Part shown: piece by piece, positions 10,662-19,596 of the stretch
How the letters are laid out: the number at the start of each line of letters is the position of its first letter
Position numbering within the stretch: position 1 is the stretch's first letter
NCBI RefSeq assembly: GCF_947500655.1
Contig: NZ_CANMSK010000001.1
Span: 1-64,000 of the forward strand
Direction of reading: 5' to 3'
DNA from: an uncultured Psychrosphaera sp.
GTDB taxonomy: Bacteria > Pseudomonadota > Gammaproteobacteria > Enterobacterales > Alteromonadaceae
Length of the DNA stretch: 64,000 nucleotides
The notes under the pieces: model-generated
The model's input: the letters and a program-made list of their open reading frames with translations, nothing else
The model's database searches: none
What the model was told of the DNA's origin: nothing
Position numbers and translations under genes: made by a program

Positions 10662-11324
10662 TTGGAAAACAAAAGTTTATATCAATTAAAAAAGTTTCGT
10701 TTCGCATTATGGAGCCCAATAGTGTTGGGAGTTATTGTTGCCGTATATATTAATCTTACATCAGATTTAACATTGCTATTAGGCTATGAGGGGCTGAATA
10801 ATATATTTATTATTTTTAAAGTACCTTTATATCTAGCATCGTTGAGTTTCCCATTAGTTGCTCTAATCGCTGCAAATCATCGCTCGGAACAAACTAAAAA
10901 GCAAATTCATATATCTACTTTGCCAGCACTTGATTTTGATTGGAAACATAATAAACCTGAATTAAACATTACACTTAAGAATAAGGAATTAGGAATCGCC
11001 AAAATCTTATCGTTTCAGTATAAGTACAACGGCGTATGTCAGGACACAAAAGGCTTGAGTTGTATTTTCGACTCTATAGTTACACTAGATAGTGTTAACC
11101 GTGGCTTTGGTTATTGCCATGTTGATAACCTTATAGCAAAGGATGAAAATATGAGACTTTTTTCCTTTAGTACTATAGAAACAAGTCCTGGTCGAATTAA
11201 AATAATATACGATAAATTAGGCGAGTTTTTGAACCAGCTTAGTGTAGAGATAAGATACGTATCGATATTTGAGTCTGATGAGCAAATAGCAGTTTTCAAC
11301 TTTGGTGGGCATATACGTTCGTAG
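10662..11324 (+). CDS. hypothetical protein with two N-terminal membrane helices
   Basis: I do not recognise a named family. The 220 residues start with TTG (GAGG at 10653-10656 supports it) and have two hydrophobic helices (about residues 12-32 and 48-68). A short NHRSEQTKKQI stretch follows, then a soluble C-terminal part of about 140 residues rich in beta-type sequence. This layout, two helices plus a cytosolic domain, is seen in some small defence effectors and in many unrelated proteins, so no function is claimed. It stands alone between AT-rich gaps, not in an operon. Confidence 0.7.
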   Translation: MENKSLYQLKKFRFALWSPIVLGVIVAVYINLTSDLTLLLGYEGLNNIFIIFKVPLYLASLSFPLVALIAANHRSEQTKKQIHISTLPALDFDWKHNKPELNITLKNKELGIAKILSFQYKYNGVCQDTKGLSCIFDSIVTLDSVNRGFGYCHVDNLIAKDENMRLFSFSTIETSPGRIKIIYDKLGEFLNQLSVEIRYVSIFESDEQIAVFNFGGHIRS

Positions 11325-11437
11325 TTAATTACATATAGATATGCGCATAATGTATATTATGTTAAATAAAATATTACATTGATATAAATATATCCCTTAT
11401 ACTTACGTTCTGCTAAATAAGTTCATTAATGTTGATA

Positions 11438-11460
11438 TGACTCCACAAAAGTAGACACCT
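11438..11460. repeat. possible insertion sequence end (IS3-family-like)
   Basis: A 23-nt stretch beginning TGACTCCACAAAAG and ending GTAGACACC has the look of a terminal inverted repeat of IS3-family elements, which commonly start TG and contain AAAAGTGGACA-like ends. No transposase or second end is near. If real it is a leftover end from a decayed element. Confidence 0.25.
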
Positions 11461-11504
11461 CTTTTATAAGTCACATCATGTTTTTGTTTTTAACTTAAAA
11501 TTTT

Positions 11505-11975
11505 TTAATTTGTTTTCGGCCTTTGCCAATAAGATACAAAGTCAAACTCCGTTATTGTGTTAGCTAAGCTTGCTGTATCTGTTGTTTTAGTGTCGTTGGC
11601 CATTTCAACGTTTAATATCCAGGTCATTTTTGGCTGTGAACACAAACCTAACATAAATGCACTTTGGTAAATGTAGGTATTGTTATTACTACTCGTTAAG
11701 GTTAAAAATAATGGCAAAGTTCCCATATTCATATTGGAACCAGAAATAGACATAGAATTTATTGGCTGTTTTGCTGTAATCGTCATTTGGTATTGTTGCT
11801 CGACTAAAATAACGTCAGTGTTTAATGTTACTTTTACCTGTAAGTTTTGCATTGTAATACATTGAGTGTCACAGGTTGGTTGGTTGTCCGCTTGTTCAGG
11901 ATTACAAGCTAAAAGTAAGCCGATAACAAATCCACTGGTTATTAATTGAATGAAGGTAGTGTGTTTTTTAACCAT
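11505..11975 (-). CDS. putative lipoprotein divergent from ccoN
   Basis: The 156-residue product has a lipoprotein signal peptide with lipobox LLLAC (Cys24), so it is probably anchored in a membrane facing the periplasm. After it come three more cysteines (CDTQC near residue 35 and LCSQP near 111) and a beta-rich region with methionines (SISGSNMNMG). Loosely, this recalls FixH/YtkA-like periplasmic domains, and its place beside the cbb3 locus fits a role in metal handling or oxidase assembly. That is inference only. It is transcribed away from ccoN. Confidence 0.6.
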   Translation of the reverse strand: MVKKHTTFIQLITSGFVIGLLLACNPEQADNQPTCDTQCITMQNLQVKVTLNTDVILVEQQYQMTITAKQPINSMSISGSNMNMGTLPLFLTLTSSNNNTYIYQSAFMLGLCSQPKMTWILNVEMANDTKTTDTASLANTITEFDFVSYWQRPKTN

Positions 11976-11990
11976 GTGTTATTAACTCTC

Positions 11991-12004
11991 TTGATCTATG
12001 ACAA
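11991..12004. promoter_or_regulatory. FNR-like box upstream of ccoN
   Basis: TTGATCTATGACAA matches the FNR consensus TTGAT-N4-ATCAA at 8 of 10 fixed positions. A -10-like TATTAT/TATTTT lies at 12023-12031, which would place the box centre about 38-41 bp before the start of transcription, as in class II FNR-activated promoters. The same box lies directly before the ribosome binding site of the divergent lipoprotein gene. Confidence 0.55.
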
Positions 12005-12168
12005 TATTTTATGGATAGCCGCTATTATTTTACGCTTAAAGTCTTTATTATGCATCTGCCCATAAGCTTATCTGTTTGATTTTGGTTATTTTTCGCAAAT
12101 AATCGTAAAAGAGTCTAAACTTTTAATCTTTATTACAATAATTTTCACATGTAAGTGGAATCATAAAT

Positions 12169-13584
12169 ATGACAACAACGACCATCGCTCATCCAGAGTA
12201 CAACTATAAAGTAGTTAAGCAGTTTGCTTTAACGACTGTTTTCTGGGGTTTAATAGGTATGACAGTCGGTGTATTAATTGCTGCGCAATTGATATGGCCT
12301 GCGTTAAACTTTGAAACTCCATGGCTAACATTTTCGCGTTTACGCCCACTTCACACAAATGCTGTAATTTTTGCGTTTGGTACAAGTGCCCTATTCGCTA
12401 CCTCGTATTACGTTGTACAACGTACTTGTAAAGTTAAACTCATCAGTGACAAAGTCGCTGCTTTCACCTTTTGGGGATGGCAGGCGGTTATTATTGCTGC
12501 GGTAATTACTTTACCTATGGGTCTTACGACTTCTAAAGAATATGCTGAATTAGAGTGGCCAATCGATATTTTAATTACGATTGTTTGGTTAGCTTATGCA
12601 TATGTCTTTTTAGGCACAGTCGCTATTCGTAAAACAAGTCATATTTATGTGGCAAACTGGTTTTATGCCGGTTTCATCATAACCGTTGCGGTATTGCACT
12701 TAGTTAACAGTGCAGCTATTCCGGTTACCTTGTTTAAGTCTTACTCAATATACTCTGGCGCTGTTGATGCCATGGTTCAGTGGTGGTACGGACATAATGC
12801 AGTAGGTTTCTTACTGACGGCTGGTTTCTTGGGGATGATGTATTACTTTGTTCCTAAACAAGCAGAACGTCCAGTTTACTCTTACCGTTTGTCGGTTGTT
12901 CACTTCTGGGCTCTAATATCTTTGTATATTTGGGCTGGTCCACATCACTTACATTACACAGCTTTACCTGACTGGACTCAGTCTTTAGGTATGGTTATGT
13001 CACTTATCTTATTCATCCCATCTTGGGGCGGAATGATAAACGGTATTATGACGTTATCGGGTGCTTGGCATAAGCTAAGAACTGACCCTATCTTACGTTT
13101 CTTAATCGTTTCTTTATCTTTCTACGGTATGTCTACGTTTGAAGGCCCAATGATGGCAATCAAATCTGTAAACGCTTTGTCTCATTATACAGACTGGACA
13201 ATTGGCCACGTACATTCAGGTGCACTTGGTTGGGTTGCTATGGTTTCTATCGGAGCTTTATACCACTTGATCCCTCGTCTATATGGCAAAACTGATATGG
13301 CAAGCACTAAGCTAATTAACACGCATTTCTGGTTACACACAGTTGGTGTTGTTCTTTACATTGTTGCTATGTGGATTTCTGGTGTTATGCAGGGTCTTAT
13401 GTGGAGAGCGGTTAACTCAGACGGGACATTAACGTATAGTTTTGTTCAAAGTTTAGAAGCTTCTTACCCGTTCTACTTTGTACGTTTCCTAGGTGGTCTA
13501 TTCGTTGTTGCTGGTATGTTAGTAATGGTATACAACGTCGTTAAAACTGTTCGCGAAAGCAAACAAGTTACTGCAGCAGCGTAA
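12169..13584 (+). CDS. ccoN: cbb3-type cytochrome c oxidase subunit I CcoN
   Basis: Catalytic subunit of the high-affinity terminal oxidase; it reduces oxygen at the heme b3-CuB centre and pumps protons in the inner membrane. The 471 residues form about 12 helices. Ligand histidines can be seen in [40 protein letters not shown] and the [14 protein letters not shown] pair. It is first in ccoNOQP and 14 nt from ccoO. Confidence 0.97.
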   Translation: MTTTTIAHPEYNYKVVKQFALTTVFWGLIGMTVGVLIAAQLIWPALNFETPWLTFSRLRPLHTNAVIFAFGTSALFATSYYVVQRTCKVKLISDKVAAFTFWGWQAVIIAAVITLPMGLTTSKEYAELEWPIDILITIVWLAYAYVFLGTVAIRKTSHIYVANWFYAGFIITVAVLHLVNSAAIPVTLFKSYSIYSGAVDAMVQWWYGHNAVGFLLTAGFLGMMYYFVPKQAERPVYSYRLSVVHFWALISLYIWAGPHHLHYTALPDWTQSLGMVMSLILFIPSWGGMINGIMTLSGAWHKLRTDPILRFLIVSLSFYGMSTFEGPMMAIKSVNALSHYTDWTIGHVHSGALGWVAMVSIGALYHLIPRLYGKTDMASTKLINTHFWLHTVGVVLYIVAMWISGVMQGLMWRAVNSDGTLTYSFVQSLEASYPFYFVRFLGGLFVVAGMLVMVYNVVKTVRESKQVTAAA

Positions 13585-13598
13585 GGAGAGCTAAAGAT

Positions 13599-14243
13599 AT
13601 GGCTAATCATCACGAGAAGATTGAAAAAAGCGTTACCCTAATGGCCATCCTTACGGTTGTTGCGATTAGTTTTGGTGCGCTAGTAGAAATTACACCATTG
13701 ATGTTCCAAAAAGATACAACAGAACCTGTTAAAGGCATGCGTGCCTTAACAGCGTTAGAAATGGAAGGTCGTGACATTTATATACGTGAAGGTTGTAATA
13801 ACTGTCACAGCCAAATGATCCGTCCATTCCGTGCTGAAGTTGAACGTTACGGTCATTATTCTGTTGCCGGTGAATCTGTTTGGGATCACCCTTTCCTTTG
13901 GGGTTCAAAACGAACTGGGCCTGATTTAGCCCGTGTTGGTCAACGTTATAGTGACGACTGGCATTACGCACATTTATTAGATCCACGTTCGGTTGTTCCT
14001 CAATCAAACATGCCATCTTTTAAATGGTTAGATGAAGCAGTTTTAGACGGTGAAATCATCGGTAAGAAACTAGAAACATTTAACTGGCTAACTAAAGGTA
14101 AAACCCATAAAGATGAAGCTGGAAACTATATTCCATTGTATACAGCTGAAGAAATAGCGGGCGCTCAAGAGGCTGTTGCAGGTAAAACTGAAATGCAGGC
14201 TTTAATCGCTTATTTACAACAACTTGGCACTCACCTTAAGTAA
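13599..14243 (+). CDS. ccoO: cbb3-type cytochrome c oxidase subunit II CcoO
   Basis: Membrane-anchored mono-heme cytochrome c that passes electrons from CcoP to CcoN. The 214 residues have one N-terminal membrane helix (about 13-33) and a single heme motif CNNCH at about residues 67-71, followed by the typical [18 protein letters not shown] stretch. Methionine in [10 protein letters not shown] is the likely distal heme ligand. AAGGAGAG precedes the ATG. Confidence 0.97.
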   Translation: MANHHEKIEKSVTLMAILTVVAISFGALVEITPLMFQKDTTEPVKGMRALTALEMEGRDIYIREGCNNCHSQMIRPFRAEVERYGHYSVAGESVWDHPFLWGSKRTGPDLARVGQRYSDDWHYAHLLDPRSVVPQSNMPSFKWLDEAVLDGEIIGKKLETFNWLTKGKTHKDEAGNYIPLYTAEEIAGAQEAVAGKTEMQALIAYLQQLGTHLK

Positions 14244-14246
14244 GTA

Positions 14247-14438
14247 ATGAATATGGATTATGGTACGTATCAAGGCGTTCATACGCTAATATTAATGGTT
14301 TTGTTTTTCGTAATCGTTTACTGGGCATACAGTAAAAGTCGTAAAAGTAAGTTTGACGACATTGCCCAATCTATCTTAAATGATGATGACTTAAACGATG
14401 ATCCTAATGTGAAGGAGCAAAAAAATGGTAATGACTGA
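14247..14438 (+). CDS. ccoQ: cbb3-type cytochrome oxidase subunit CcoQ
   Basis: Small single-helix protein that stabilises the cbb3 complex. The 63 residues have one membrane helix (about 10-27), then a basic SKSRKSKFDD segment and an acidic tail, as is usual. It starts 3 nt after ccoO and overlaps ccoP by 14 nt. An in-frame ATG two codons later is an alternative start. Confidence 0.9.
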   Translation: MNMDYGTYQGVHTLILMVLFFVIVYWAYSKSRKSKFDDIAQSILNDDDLNDDPNVKEQKNGND

Positions 14439-15492
14439 ATTTTGGCATTGGTGGGTAATACTATTAACTAGTATTTCTCTTATCGGTTGTTTCTGGATTA
14501 TAACAGTTAATCTTAAGAACTATGCTGGTGTCCCTGAAGGCGAATCTATGGGGCATGAGTTTGATGGCATAGAAGAGCTTAATAACCCGTTGCCTAAGTG
14601 GTGGACATATATGTTCTACTTCATATTAGTATGGGCAATTGGTTACTTAATCTTAATGCCTGGTATGGGTAATTGGGAAGGTTTACTAGGTTGGAAAAGT
14701 TCTAACCAAGGTATAGTTTCTATTGAAGAATCTAGAGCATTATCAGCTAAAGCAATAGATGAAGGCTTATTGGTTCAGTTTGACCAAGAAGTCAAACATG
14801 CCGACGAAGTTTACGGTCCATTGTTTAAAGGTATGGCTGATAAACCAATTCTTGATCTAGCTTATTCAGATGGTTTATGTTTTGAAAAAAATGATGGTAA
14901 ATATTCTGAAATAGCTTGTGTGGATGAAGCTAAACAACCTCAAGGTGTTCTTGAAGTTGAACCATACAAAGTTGGACAACGTTTATTCTTACAAAACTGT
15001 GCTTTATGTCATGGCTCTGATGCTCGTGGTTCAACTGGTTTCCCTAACTTAACTGATAATGATTGGTTGTACGGTGGTACACCTGAAAAAATTAAAGAAA
15101 CACTGATGCACGGTCGTGTAGCGACAGGTATGGCAGCTTGGGGACCAGCTTTAGGTGGTGAACAAGGTGTTCAGGAAGTAGCTCAGTACGTACTTAAATT
15201 AGCGGGGCGTAAAGTTAACGACAAAATGGCAGATGCAGGTAAAGCTAAATTTGCCCTATGTGCAGCTTGTCACGGTGCAAATGGTAAAGGTGGCGTAGCG
15301 AATGGTTTAGCTACCGGCGCGCCTAATTTAACCGATAATATTTGGTTATATGGTGGTTCGAAACGTGCGGTTGAAGAATCCATCCGTAATGGTCGTGCTG
15401 GTGTCATGCCCGCTTGGAAAGATGTATTAGGTGAAGATAAAGTACACGTGATCTCAAGTTACGTTTACCGAATATCCCATCCAAAAAAATAG
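14425..15492 (+). CDS. ccoP: cbb3-type cytochrome c oxidase subunit III CcoP
   Basis: Diheme cytochrome c that accepts electrons from the bc1 complex or soluble cytochromes. The 355 residues contain two N-terminal helices (about 8-28 and 60-80) and two heme-binding motifs, CALCH near residue 191 and CAACH near residue 284, each followed by an NLTDN-IWLYGG type repeat. An insertion near 130-170 with two cysteines (SDGLCFEKN, IACVDEA) is also seen. AAGGAG lies 8 nt before the ATG inside ccoQ. Confidence 0.96.
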   Translation: MVMTEFWHWWVILLTSISLIGCFWIITVNLKNYAGVPEGESMGHEFDGIEELNNPLPKWWTYMFYFILVWAIGYLILMPGMGNWEGLLGWKSSNQGIVSIEESRALSAKAIDEGLLVQFDQEVKHADEVYGPLFKGMADKPILDLAYSDGLCFEKNDGKYSEIACVDEAKQPQGVLEVEPYKVGQRLFLQNCALCHGSDARGSTGFPNLTDNDWLYGGTPEKIKETLMHGRVATGMAAWGPALGGEQGVQEVAQYVLKLAGRKVNDKMADAGKAKFALCAACHGANGKGGVANGLATGAPNLTDNIWLYGGSKRAVEESIRNGRAGVMPAWKDVLGEDKVHVISSYVYRISHPKK

Positions 15493-15503
15493 GTAAACAT
15501 TAG

Positions 15504-15530
15504 AAAAAAGTCTCTTCGGAGACTTTTTTT
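15504..15530 (+). terminator. ccoNOQP terminator
   Basis: An 11-bp stem (15504-15514 with 15519-15529), a TTCG tetraloop and a run of seven T make a strong intrinsic terminator 12 nt after ccoP. It separates the oxidase genes from the assembly genes. The arms start with A and end with T, so it is potentially bidirectional. Confidence 0.92.
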
Positions 15531-15662
15531 ATTCCCTATGTATTTTTATACATTATAAATAAGTCAGCTTCCGTTGTGAGTATCAATACTTAATATTCAA
15601 AATGTATTGTCGTTTTATAAATAAAATAATTTATTAAGTTTTTTTCTTTATGAGTCGATGGT

Positions 15663-15685
15663 ATCAGTTGTATTATTCAACTGAT
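15663..15685. promoter_or_regulatory. palindrome overlapping a -10-like box upstream of fixH
   Basis: ATCAGTTG (15663-15670) and CAACTGAT (15678-15685) form a perfect 8-bp inverted repeat around TATTATT, which itself resembles a -10 box. It lies 28 nt before fixH in an otherwise featureless AT-rich gap. It could be an operator; the regulator is not known. Confidence 0.4.
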
Positions 15686-15713
15686 CTAGAGTAATAATTA
15701 TTAGGTGGAATAT

Positions 15714-16178
15714 ATGAAATCTGAAAGTTGGTATCGAAATCCTTGGGTTTGGCTGATCATCGCTTTACCTATGTCAGCTGTTATTGGTGGTATTGCTACC
15801 ATTATCATAACCAATAAACACCAACCAGATATGGTTGTAGATGACTATTACAAGAAAGGTAAAGCTATTAACCAAGAGTTAACTTTATATGATAATGCGC
15901 TAAAACTGGGCATTACATTAGAAGTTAAAGTTAATGAGCACCGTATTGAAGTAAAGTCACCAATGGAATTTACCGCGTTAAAAGTAAAAATGATCCACTC
16001 TACGTTAGCGGAACAAGATTTTGATTTGGTATTAACACCTAATGCTGTAAGTACATTATCCTCATCAATAGAGACAATCATGCCAGGAAAGTGGAAAATA
16101 ATTGTTATGCCAATGGATAATTCATGGAAAGTTAGAAAAACCGTAGCATTGCCTAATACAACATGGATGGCATTCTAA
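15714..16178 (+). CDS. fixH: FixH family protein
   Basis: Inner-membrane protein associated with maturation of cbb3 oxidase, thought to help copper delivery with CcoI. The 154 residues begin with one membrane helix (about 11-32) followed by the family signature DDYYKKGKAINQ and a periplasmic beta domain. ATG 15714 is chosen over GTG 15705; AGGTGGA lies directly before it. It heads the fixH-ccoI-ccoS cluster. Confidence 0.87.
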   Translation: MKSESWYRNPWVWLIIALPMSAVIGGIATIIITNKHQPDMVVDDYYKKGKAINQELTLYDNALKLGITLEVKVNEHRIEVKSPMEFTALKVKMIHSTLAEQDFDLVLTPNAVSTLSSSIETIMPGKWKIIVMPMDNSWKVRKTVALPNTTWMAF

Positions 16179-16183
16179 ACTAA

Positions 16184-18706
16184 ATGTCTAAGACTGCAGC
16201 CTGTTACCATTGTGGTAACGATTTACCTTTAAATCAGACACCTATCATTGCTGATGTACATCAACCTAATAAGGATGAAGCACATTATGAGGTATGTTGT
16301 TTAGGCTGTAAGTCGGTTACCGAACATATATATAACAATGGTTTAGGCACGTATTATCAGTTCCGTTCTGATATGGCATCAAAACCTGAAGAAGATATCA
16401 CCGACGAACGCTATTTAGTATTTGATGACATTGGCTTTCTTGAACAAATATCTTCTGAAATTCCTTCCAAAGATCCAAATACGACGAATATAAGAAAAGT
16501 TATTTTATCTGTTGATAATATCCACTGTGCGGCCTGTGCTTGGTTAATTGAACAATCTTTACTTGTATTAACCGGCGTGCAAAAAGTTAACGTCAATACC
16601 ATCAACCAAAGAGCAGAAATCTACTGGGATAATTCTCAACTAGCCTTATCAGCTATTTTAACTAGATTAAGCGCTATTGGTTATCCGTCGTCACCATTTA
16701 ACGTGACAGACACAGAAAACAAAATTAAACGCCAAGAAAAACAATACATCAAACGTTTAGGTGTGGCTGGTTTGTTTACCATGCAAGTGATGATGTTGGC
16801 TTTTGCTATGTATTTTGGCGCATTTACCAATATGGAGTCTTACCAAGTTGGGTATTTCAAATGGCTCAGCTTGTTGTTATCTATCCCCGTTGTATTTTAT
16901 TCTGCCCTGCCATTTTTGTTTGGCTGTTATTATTCATTAAAAGCCAAAAGACTTAATATGGATGTGCCTGTGGCCTTTGCCATTTACGGTGCTTTTTTTG
17001 CCAGCTTTTATCAGTTGTTAATTAATGGATTGGACGGTGACAAAGGCGAAGTCTTTTTTGAAAGTATTTCCATGTTCACCTTTTTGCTGTTGATTGGTAA
17101 ATACCTAGAATTTAAAGCTAAAAGCAAAGCCATATTATCCAACGCAAACTTAAATAAAAACATTCCAATCACGGTTAATAAGCTAGTTAATGGCGAGCCG
17201 GTTGTTGAGTTAGTTAAGAATATCAAACTGGGCGACTTAGTATTAGTAAAGCCTGGTCAAAATATTGCGATTGACGGTGTTATTGTTGACGGTATTACCA
17301 GCGTGAATGAGTCAGTATTAAATGGTGAATTTGAACCAATCAGTAAATGTGTTGGCGATAGTGTATTAGCTGGCAGTATCAATACTGACGGAGTTATTAC
17401 CGTTGAAGTTAATGCCATAGGTGAGCAAACTACCCTATCTAAAATTGGTCACTTACAAGAAGAGTTCTCGCGCCATAAACCTGTTTATACTCAATTTGCT
17501 GACAAAATCGCCCATTGGTTTGTGTTTAGTCAGTTAATATTGGCAGTGCTTACCTATGTGATTTGGATGTTTGTGCGACCAGAGGATGCCCTTTGGGTTA
17601 GTTTGTCAGTATTAGTAGCCACCTGCCCTTGTGCATTGAGCCTAGCTACGCCAACAGCTTACACTTGTGTTATCTCGGCATTAAATAAACAAGGGATTTT
17701 AATTAAAGATCCACAAGCTTTTGATAAATTAAATCACTTAACCCATGTTTGTTTTGATAAAACGGGTACGTTAACCAAAGGGCGATTTGAAATTCAGCAA
17801 TCACATTACGATGAAGATAAGTTGAGTTCATTAGATTTAGATAAAGCCACGTTAAAACTCATGGTCATTCAATTGCAAAAACGTTCTGAGCACCCTATCG
17901 CTCAGGCTTTCTCTCAAGTTAGCTTATTTAGTGACGATGAAATCAACGATTACTTAAATTTAAATAAAACATTATTTAATCGAGCCGATTTAACTGATAT
18001 AACTGCGGTTGTTGGCTCTGGTATTCAAGGTGTATATTTAGCTAATGAAATAAAAATTGGCAGCGCTCAATTTTGTCAAACAGAGCAAAGTTCAAACTCT
18101 GCAAAGCAACAACAGGCAAACGTCTTTGTTAGTTTTAATGGAGTTGTTGTGGCTGAGTTTTACGTGTCCGATCAACTTAAAGCCGAATCAATTCAAGTTT
18201 TACAGCAGCTTAAAGGTAACAAACTGCATTTAGCTATGTTAACAGGCGATTCTTCAGAGCAAGGCGTAAGCTTAGCGAAAAGATTAGGTTTTGATACCTA
18301 TAAAACGGGAGTTTCACCAGAACAAAAAGCGCTATACGTTAGCAATATTCAGCAAGAGTCAAAAGAAAATCTAGTGCTGATGGTTGGGGATGGTATTAAC
18401 GACTCCCCTGTTTTTGCAGCAGCTGATATTAGTATCGCTATGGGCGATGGCGCAGATGTCACTAAATACGCCGCCGATATTATTATTTTAAAAGGTAATT
18501 TAAATGCGATTACCTCTTTGGTTAATGCTGCAAAACAAACCAGGAAAACAATTAAATCGAACTTATATTGGTCGCTGATTTATAACTTAGTTATATTACC
18601 AGTCGCTATGTTTGGCTTAGTGGCACCTTATATTGCTGTTATTGGCATGTCTGCAAGTTCCATATTAGTGGTGACGAATTCGTTACGCTTATTAAAGGTT
18701 AAATAG
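16184..18706 (+). CDS. ccoI: P-type copper-transporting ATPase CcoI/FixI
   Basis: Exports copper from the cytoplasm for the CuB centre of cbb3 oxidase. The 840 residues contain an N-terminal cysteine-rich zone (CYHCG, CCLGCKS), a heavy-metal-associated domain with CAAC near residue 117, eight membrane helices, the CPC metal site in VATCPCALSLATP, the phosphorylation motif DKTGTLTKG, the HP motif SEHPIAQA and the MVGDGINDSPVF hinge. All catalytic residues are intact. The start is 5 nt after fixH. Confidence 0.95.
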   Translation: MSKTAACYHCGNDLPLNQTPIIADVHQPNKDEAHYEVCCLGCKSVTEHIYNNGLGTYYQFRSDMASKPEEDITDERYLVFDDIGFLEQISSEIPSKDPNTTNIRKVILSVDNIHCAACAWLIEQSLLVLTGVQKVNVNTINQRAEIYWDNSQLALSAILTRLSAIGYPSSPFNVTDTENKIKRQEKQYIKRLGVAGLFTMQVMMLAFAMYFGAFTNMESYQVGYFKWLSLLLSIPVVFYSALPFLFGCYYSLKAKRLNMDVPVAFAIYGAFFASFYQLLINGLDGDKGEVFFESISMFTFLLLIGKYLEFKAKSKAILSNANLNKNIPITVNKLVNGEPVVELVKNIKLGDLVLVKPGQNIAIDGVIVDGITSVNESVLNGEFEPISKCVGDSVLAGSINTDGVITVEVNAIGEQTTLSKIGHLQEEFSRHKPVYTQFADKIAHWFVFSQLILAVLTYVIWMFVRPEDALWVSLSVLVATCPCALSLATPTAYTCVISALNKQGILIKDPQAFDKLNHLTHVCFDKTGTLTKGRFEIQQSHYDEDKLSSLDLDKATLKLMVIQLQKRSEHPIAQAFSQVSLFSDDEINDYLNLNKTLFNRADLTDITAVVGSGIQGVYLANEIKIGSAQFCQTEQSSNSAKQQQANVFVSFNGVVVAEFYVSDQLKAESIQVLQQLKGNKLHLAMLTGDSSEQGVSLAKRLGFDTYKTGVSPEQKALYVSNIQQESKENLVLMVGDGINDSPVFAAADISIAMGDGADVTKYAADIIILKGNLNAITSLVNAAKQTRKTIKSNLYWSLIYNLVILPVAMFGLVAPYIAVIGMSASSILVVTNSLRLLKVK

Positions 18707-18712
18707 ATTTAT

Positions 18713-18892
18713 ATGAATGTTATTTATTACTTAATTCCAGTGGCAATTTTGTTTGTAATTGTCGGTGTTATCGCCTTTTTTTGGGCAACTAAAACAGAAC
18801 AATTTGATGATTTAGAAAAACATGGTTTGTCTATTTTAATGGATGACGACGAACTACCAGCTAAACAAGAAACTAAGCAAGATAATAGCTAA
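18713..18892 (+). CDS. ccoS: cbb3-type cytochrome oxidase assembly protein CcoS
   Basis: A 59-residue single-helix protein required for cofactor insertion into cbb3 oxidase. It starts MNVIYYLIPVA, has one hydrophobic helix to about residue 23, then the family signature FWATKTEQFDDLEKHG and an acidic tail. It lies between ccoI and the TauE-like gene with gaps of 6 and 5 nt, as expected in the cco assembly operon. Confidence 0.93.
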   Translation: MNVIYYLIPVAILFVIVGVIAFFWATKTEQFDDLEKHGLSILMDDDELPAKQETKQDNS

Positions 18893-18897
18893 TAATA

Positions 18898-19578
18898 ATG
18901 ACATTTCCGTTTGAGTATCTAATCCCGGCATTCTTAATGGGCTTTCTTGGTAGCGGTCATTGCATTGCTATGTGCGGATCATTATCAATGGCTCTTGGGT
19001 TTTCTGTCCCAAAAGAAAAGTCGTTTTTACTCTACTCCATTTTGATCAGTATCGGTCGAGTGTTTGGTTATGGCTTGATTGGCTTTGTCGTTAACTTTTT
19101 TGCTCAGTCTGTAGTGAGTATTACTCAAGGTGGCGTGTTATATCTTACGCTATTCTCTTCTATTTTAATGTTTGGCATTGGCTTACATATCGCTAATATC
19201 AATAGCTTTGTGCTTAAAACTGAATTTATTGGTAAGTGGTTTCAGCCATTTATTGACCCAATTAAGTCTAAAATTCTGCCAATAGACTCCATGCTTAAAT
19301 GCTTGTTATACGGTTTATTTTGGGGCTTTTTACCTTGTGGTTTAGTTTATACCGCATTAAGCCTAGCGTTAACATCCCCAACACCATTGACAGGATTTTC
19401 AGTTATGCTAGTTTTTGGTTTAGGGACATTACCAACCTTAGTTGGAATGACCTTAATCAATGCTAAATTAAATAGTATTTTGAATCATAGTTATGTTAGG
19501 TTTGTTTTAGGTAGTAGTGTAATTTTAATGGCTGTATGGCAATTTTATTTTGCCGTAAATCGAATATCTTTTTTCTAG
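18898..19578 (+). CDS. TauE/SafE-like membrane protein of the cbb3 assembly cluster
   Basis: Polytopic membrane protein (226 residues, about six helices) of the sulfite exporter TauE/SafE superfamily, in the branch found with ccoGHIS genes. Members here are called CcoH-like or urease accessory UreH-like and may move copper or nickel. It has FLGSGHCIAMCGSL near the N-terminus and WGFLPCGLVYTAL in the middle, the paired His/Cys and Cys motifs typical of this branch. It ends 18 nt before fnr. Confidence 0.8.
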   Translation: MTFPFEYLIPAFLMGFLGSGHCIAMCGSLSMALGFSVPKEKSFLLYSILISIGRVFGYGLIGFVVNFFAQSVVSITQGGVLYLTLFSSILMFGIGLHIANINSFVLKTEFIGKWFQPFIDPIKSKILPIDSMLKCLLYGLFWGFLPCGLVYTALSLALTSPTPLTGFSVMLVFGLGTLPTLVGMTLINAKLNSILNHSYVRFVLGSSVILMAVWQFYFAVNRISFF

Positions 19579-19596
19579 TTTTATAGCGAGTCACTT

